The position numbers were made by a program, and so were the translations under genes. A model generated the notes under the pieces. That model saw only the letters and a list, made by a program, of their open reading frames with translations. It did not search any database and was not told the DNA's origin. Shown piece by piece: positions 61,105-64,000 of a stretch of 64,000 nucleotides of DNA. How positions within the stretch are numbered: position 1 is the first letter of the stretch; each line of letters starts with the position of its first letter. The DNA comes from Pseudomonas viridiflava (GTDB taxonomy: Bacteria > Pseudomonadota > Gammaproteobacteria > Pseudomonadales > Pseudomonadaceae): assembly GCF_900573885.1 (NCBI RefSeq), contig NZ_UPSE01000493.1, positions 372,001 through 436,000 of the forward strand. Direction: 5' to 3'.

Positions 61105-62306
61105 GCGTTTGCCTTGTTCTGAAGGAAGGCGCGAATCCGCGTGGCGGCTTCCACGCATTCGGCCAGCGGCGCGACCAATGCCATGCGCACGCGGCCGGCG
61201 CCGGGGTTGAAGCCGTCGACCTCGCGGGAAAGATACGAGCCAGGCACCACGGTGACGTGTTCCTGAGCGAACAATTCACGGGTGAAGTCCGCGTCGTCCA
61301 TCGGCGTTTTCGCCCACAGATAAAAGCCGCCGTCTGGGCGTTGAACGTCCATCACGGGCTGCAGTATTGCCAGCACGGCGTCGTATTTTTCCCGGTACAG
61401 GTCGCGGTTGGCGCGTACATGGGCTTCGTCGTTCCAGGCGGCCACGCTGGCCAGCTGGGTTTGTACCGGCATGGCGCAGCCGTGGTAGGTACGGTACAGC
61501 AGGAATGATTTCAGGATTGCGGCATCGCCGGCGACAAACCCCGAGCGCAGGCCCGGCAGATTCGAACGCTTGGACAGGCTGTGGAACACCACGCAGCGGG
61601 CAAAGTCGCTACGGCCCATGGCCGCACACGCGCTGAGCAGGCCGGCGGGCGGGTTGGCTTCGTCGAAGTACAACTCGCTGTAGCACTCGTCGGCGGCAAT
61701 GACGAAATCGTACTGGTCGGCCAGTTTGATCAGCTTTTGCAGCGTTTCTTGCGGGATGAGTGCGCCGGTCGGATTGCCCGGCGAGCACAGGAACAGAATC
61801 TGGCAGCGCTGCCAGACGTCGGCCGACACCGCGTCGAAGTCCGGGTTGAAACCGTTCTCCTCCAGGCACGGCAGGTAGTGCGGCTTGGCACCGGCCAGCA
61901 GGGCTGCGCCTTCGTAGATCTGGTAGAACGGATTCGGGCTGACCACCAGCCCCTCATCGCTGCGCTGCACCACGGTTTGCGTGAAGGCAAACAATGCTTC
62001 GCGGGTGCCGTTGACCGGCAGCACGTGGCGCGCGGCGTCGAGCCAGCCGGCCGGCACGTTGAAACGCCGTTCGCACCAGCGTGCAATCGCTTCGCGCAGC
62101 GCGGGGATACCCAGTGTCGTTGGGTACACTGCCAATTGATCAAGGTTGTCGCTCAAGGCCTTGGCGACGAAATCGGGGGAGCGATGTTTGGGCTCACCGA
62201 TCGACAAGGCGATGGCGCGCTTTTCTGCCGGCGGCTGAGCATTGGTCAGCAGGGCGCGGAGCTTTTCAAACGGGTAGGGCTGCAGGTTGTTCAGGGCGTC
62301 ATTCAT
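61101..62306 (-). CDS. dapC: Succinyldiaminopimelate transaminase DapC
   Basis: 401 residues, fold-type I PLP aminotransferase. The PLP lysine is in HSLSKRSNLPGLRSGF, the Asn/Pro motif is CSPGNPTGALI, and the substrate-binding Arg is near the end in GRVRMALV. It makes N-succinyl-diaminopimelate with glutamate as donor, directly after DapD. It lies 19 bases downstream of glnD. Confidence 0.95.
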   Translation of the reverse strand: MNDALNNLQPYPFEKLRALLTNAQPPAEKRAIALSIGEPKHRSPDFVAKALSDNLDQLAVYPTTLGIPALREAIARWCERRFNVPAGWLDAARHVLPVNGTREALFAFTQTVVQRSDEGLVVSPNPFYQIYEGAALLAGAKPHYLPCLEENGFNPDFDAVSADVWQRCQILFLCSPGNPTGALIPQETLQKLIKLADQYDFVIAADECYSELYFDEANPPAGLLSACAAMGRSDFARCVVFHSLSKRSNLPGLRSGFVAGDAAILKSFLLYRTYHGCAMPVQTQLASVAAWNDEAHVRANRDLYREKYDAVLAILQPVMDVQRPDGGFYLWAKTPMDDADFTRELFAQEHVTVVPGSYLSREVDGFNPGAGRVRMALVAPLAECVEAATRIRAFLQNKANA

Positions 62307-62325
62307 GTGCGGCGTGTCGTTCTAT

Positions 62326-64000
62326 TCAAATACTGATTCGGGAGAGCTCGACCCGATTGCTGTCGGCATCGGAGAGCTGTTCGATGATCGCGTTCTGCAA
62401 GCGGGCACACAGGTCGGGATCGGAAAGCGGCTGGTTGCGCGCATCGGTGACAAAGAACACGTCTTCCACGCGCTCGCCCAAGGTGGCGATCTTGGCGTTC
62501 TGCAGCGACAGGTCGAAGTCGAGGAAAATTTTGCCGATGCGAGCCAGCAAGCCGGGGCGGTCCGGTGAGGTCAGCTCCAGCACGGTGACGGGTCGGCCGG
62601 CATCGTTGGAAATGATCACTTGCGGGGCGAAGGCAAAGTGCTTGAGCTGGCGCGGCACACGACGCTGGATGATGGCCGGGTAGTCGTCCGGGTGACTCAG
62701 TGCGCCGACCAGCCCTTCGCGAATTTCCTTGATACGCGCCGGGTTGTCGCCAATCGAACCGCCTTCGGCATCGAGCACGATATAGGTGTCGAGGGTGAAC
62801 TGGCTGGTGGACGTGATTACCCGGGCGTCGTGGATGTTCAGGTTTAGCTGATCCATCGCCGCCACGGTTACGGCGAAGAAGTCGTGCTGGTCAGGCGCGT
62901 AGATGAAGATCTGCGTGCCGCCTTCAAATTCGCGCTGAGTGGTTTCCTTGATCAGCACCAGCGGGTCATGCGCCGAGCTGTGCTGCAGGATGGCATCGGT
63001 GTGCCAGGCCACGTCGCCAGCGGTATGGCGCAGGAAATAGTCGTCGCCCAATTGCGACCACAGTTGTTCCGCGTCGTCCGGGTCGGTGCCGCTGCGTACC
63101 AGAATATCCAGCGCGGCATTCTGGGTTTGGCGGATCTGCTCCTCGCGATCGACCGGATGCTCCAGGCCCCGGCGCAGTGCACGCTTGGTCTCGCTGTAGA
63201 GCTGGCGCAGCAGGCTGGCGCGCCAGGAATTCCACAGCGTCGGGTTGGTGGCGTTGATGTCGGCCACGGTGAGGACATAGAGGTAGTCGAGGTGCACCTG
63301 ATCGACGACCAATTGGGCGAAATCGTGGATAACCTGCGGATCGGACAGGTCCTTGCGCTGGGCTGTGGTCGACATCACCAGATGGTTCTGCACCAGCCAG
63401 ACGATCAGGCGGCTGTCCCAGGCGGGCAGCTGATGGCGCTCGCAGAACGCCTGGGCGTCCACCGCGCCAAGCTCGGAGTGATCGCCGCCGCGGCCTTTGC
63501 CGATGTCGTGATACAAGCCGGCCAGGTAGATCAATTCAGGCTTGGGCAACGTGCCCATGAGCTTGCTGGCGAGCGGGAATTTCTCGGAAATCGGCGTGTA
63601 CTGCAGTTTGCGCAAGTGCTTGATCAGGTTCAGCGTGTGCGCATCGACCGTATAGATGTGAAACAGGTCGTGCTGCATTTGCCCGACGATGTCGCCGAAC
63701 TCGGGCAGGTAGCGGCCGAGAATGCCGTAGCGGTTCATCCGTCGCAGGTTGCGGTGGATGCCGATTTCGCACTTGAACAGTTCGATAAACAGGCTGGTGT
63801 TGCGGATGTCTTTGCGGAACTCGTCGTCGATCAGGTGCCGGTGCTCACGCAGCAGGCGCACGGTATCGGCGCGCACGCCTTTGATTTCCGGGTTCTGCGC
63901 CATCAGCACAAACACCTCGAGAATCGCAAACGGCGTGCGCTTGAAGACGGTGGACGCGGTCACTTCGATATAGCCGTCGCGCAACTGGAAGCGACTGTTG
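62326..64000 (-). CDS. glnD: Bifunctional uridylyltransferase/uridylyl-removing enzyme GlnD (5' end outside window)
   Basis: The frame is open to the right edge, so about the last 557 residues are seen. They hold the HD hydrolase domain ([20 protein letters not shown]) and two ACT domains ([16 protein letters not shown]...; [19 protein letters not shown]) that sense glutamine. The visible N-terminal piece ([17 protein letters not shown]) joins the missing nucleotidyltransferase domain. It controls PII proteins by adding or removing UMP. Co-directional with dapC and dapD. Confidence 0.96.
   Translation of the reverse strand, partial: NSRFQLRDGYIEVTASTVFKRTPFAILEVFVLMAQNPEIKGVRADTVRLLREHRHLIDDEFRKDIRNTSLFIELFKCEIGIHRNLRRMNRYGILGRYLPEFGDIVGQMQHDLFHIYTVDAHTLNLIKHLRKLQYTPISEKFPLASKLMGTLPKPELIYLAGLYHDIGKGRGGDHSELGAVDAQAFCERHQLPAWDSRLIVWLVQNHLVMSTTAQRKDLSDPQVIHDFAQLVVDQVHLDYLYVLTVADINATNPTLWNSWRASLLRQLYSETKRALRRGLEHPVDREEQIRQTQNAALDILVRSGTDPDDAEQLWSQLGDDYFLRHTAGDVAWHTDAILQHSSAHDPLVLIKETTQREFEGGTQIFIYAPDQHDFFAVTVAAMDQLNLNIHDARVITSTSQFTLDTYIVLDAEGGSIGDNPARIKEIREGLVGALSHPDDYPAIIQRRVPRQLKHFAFAPQVIISNDAGRPVTVLELTSPDRPGLLARIGKIFLDFDLSLQNAKIATLGERVEDVFFVTDARNQPLSDPDLCARLQNAIIEQLSDADSNRVELSRISI

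Overview
The window is a stretch of Pseudomonas chromosome. It is GC-rich (roughly 60% by eye, not counted). Several blocks follow the classic Pseudomonas order: valS/holC/pepA diverging from lptFG; queA-tgt-yajC-secDF-suhB-trmJ-cysE-isc-ndk-rlmN-pilW-rodZ-ispG-hisS-yfgM-bamB-der; and csdA-dapD-dapC-glnD. REP palindromes of the Pseudomonas type sit at gene ends. The species cannot be fixed from the sequence alone. Most of the window is core genome. Accessory character is limited to the left edge (RTX protein), the PACE/LysR locus with its repeats, and a short filamentous-hemagglutinin-like gene.

Layout, left to right. 1-1924: the C-terminal part of an RTX exoprotein with a papain-like peptidase domain set inside a repeat module. 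2090-7557: a HAD phosphatase diverging from sbcDC (DNA end and hairpin processing). 7712-10053: an orphan periplasmic binding protein, then a LysR regulator diverging from a PACE efflux pump whose 3' end is duplicated around a small repeat. 10154-10252: a short element with terminal inverted repeats. 10273-17285 (minus strand): rlmF, a winged-helix protein, valS, a proline-rich protein, holC and pepA. 17566-19741: lptFG (LPS export). 19800-20714: an RDD membrane protein and a cold-shock protein. 21099-25804: a four-gene efflux operon (FUSC, DUF1656, HlyD, outer-membrane factor) behind a strong promoter with palindromic operators. 25931-26015: tRNA-Leu(CAA).

26125-31537: queA-tgt (queuosine) and yajC-secD-secF (Sec accessory complex). 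31683-34800: a glycine-zipper protein, suhB, trmJ and cysE. 34942-40477: the complete isc iron-sulfur operon with an IscR site at its promoter, followed by ndk, whose -10 box lies in the loop of the isc terminator. 41050-49862: rlmN through der. 50247-52189: a transaminase/omega-amidase pair. 52201-56681 (minus strand): the short TpsA-like protein and NdvB. 57064-59490: tcdA facing csdE-csdA. 59610-64000 (minus strand): dapD, an ArsC-like protein, dapC and the C-terminal part of glnD.

Functional links: Isc supplies clusters to RlmN, IspG and ferredoxin. Cysteine from CysE feeds the desulfurases IscS and CsdA. TcdA with CsdA/CsdE makes cyclic t6A in tRNA, while QueA/Tgt, TrmJ, ValS and HisS also act on tRNA. 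BamB, LptF/LptG, SecDF and RodZ/PilW serve the envelope. The less ordinary signals are the RTX-peptidase fusion, the orphan 565-residue TpsA-like protein, the rearranged PACE 3' end, the efflux-operon leader and the isc terminator/ndk promoter overlap.
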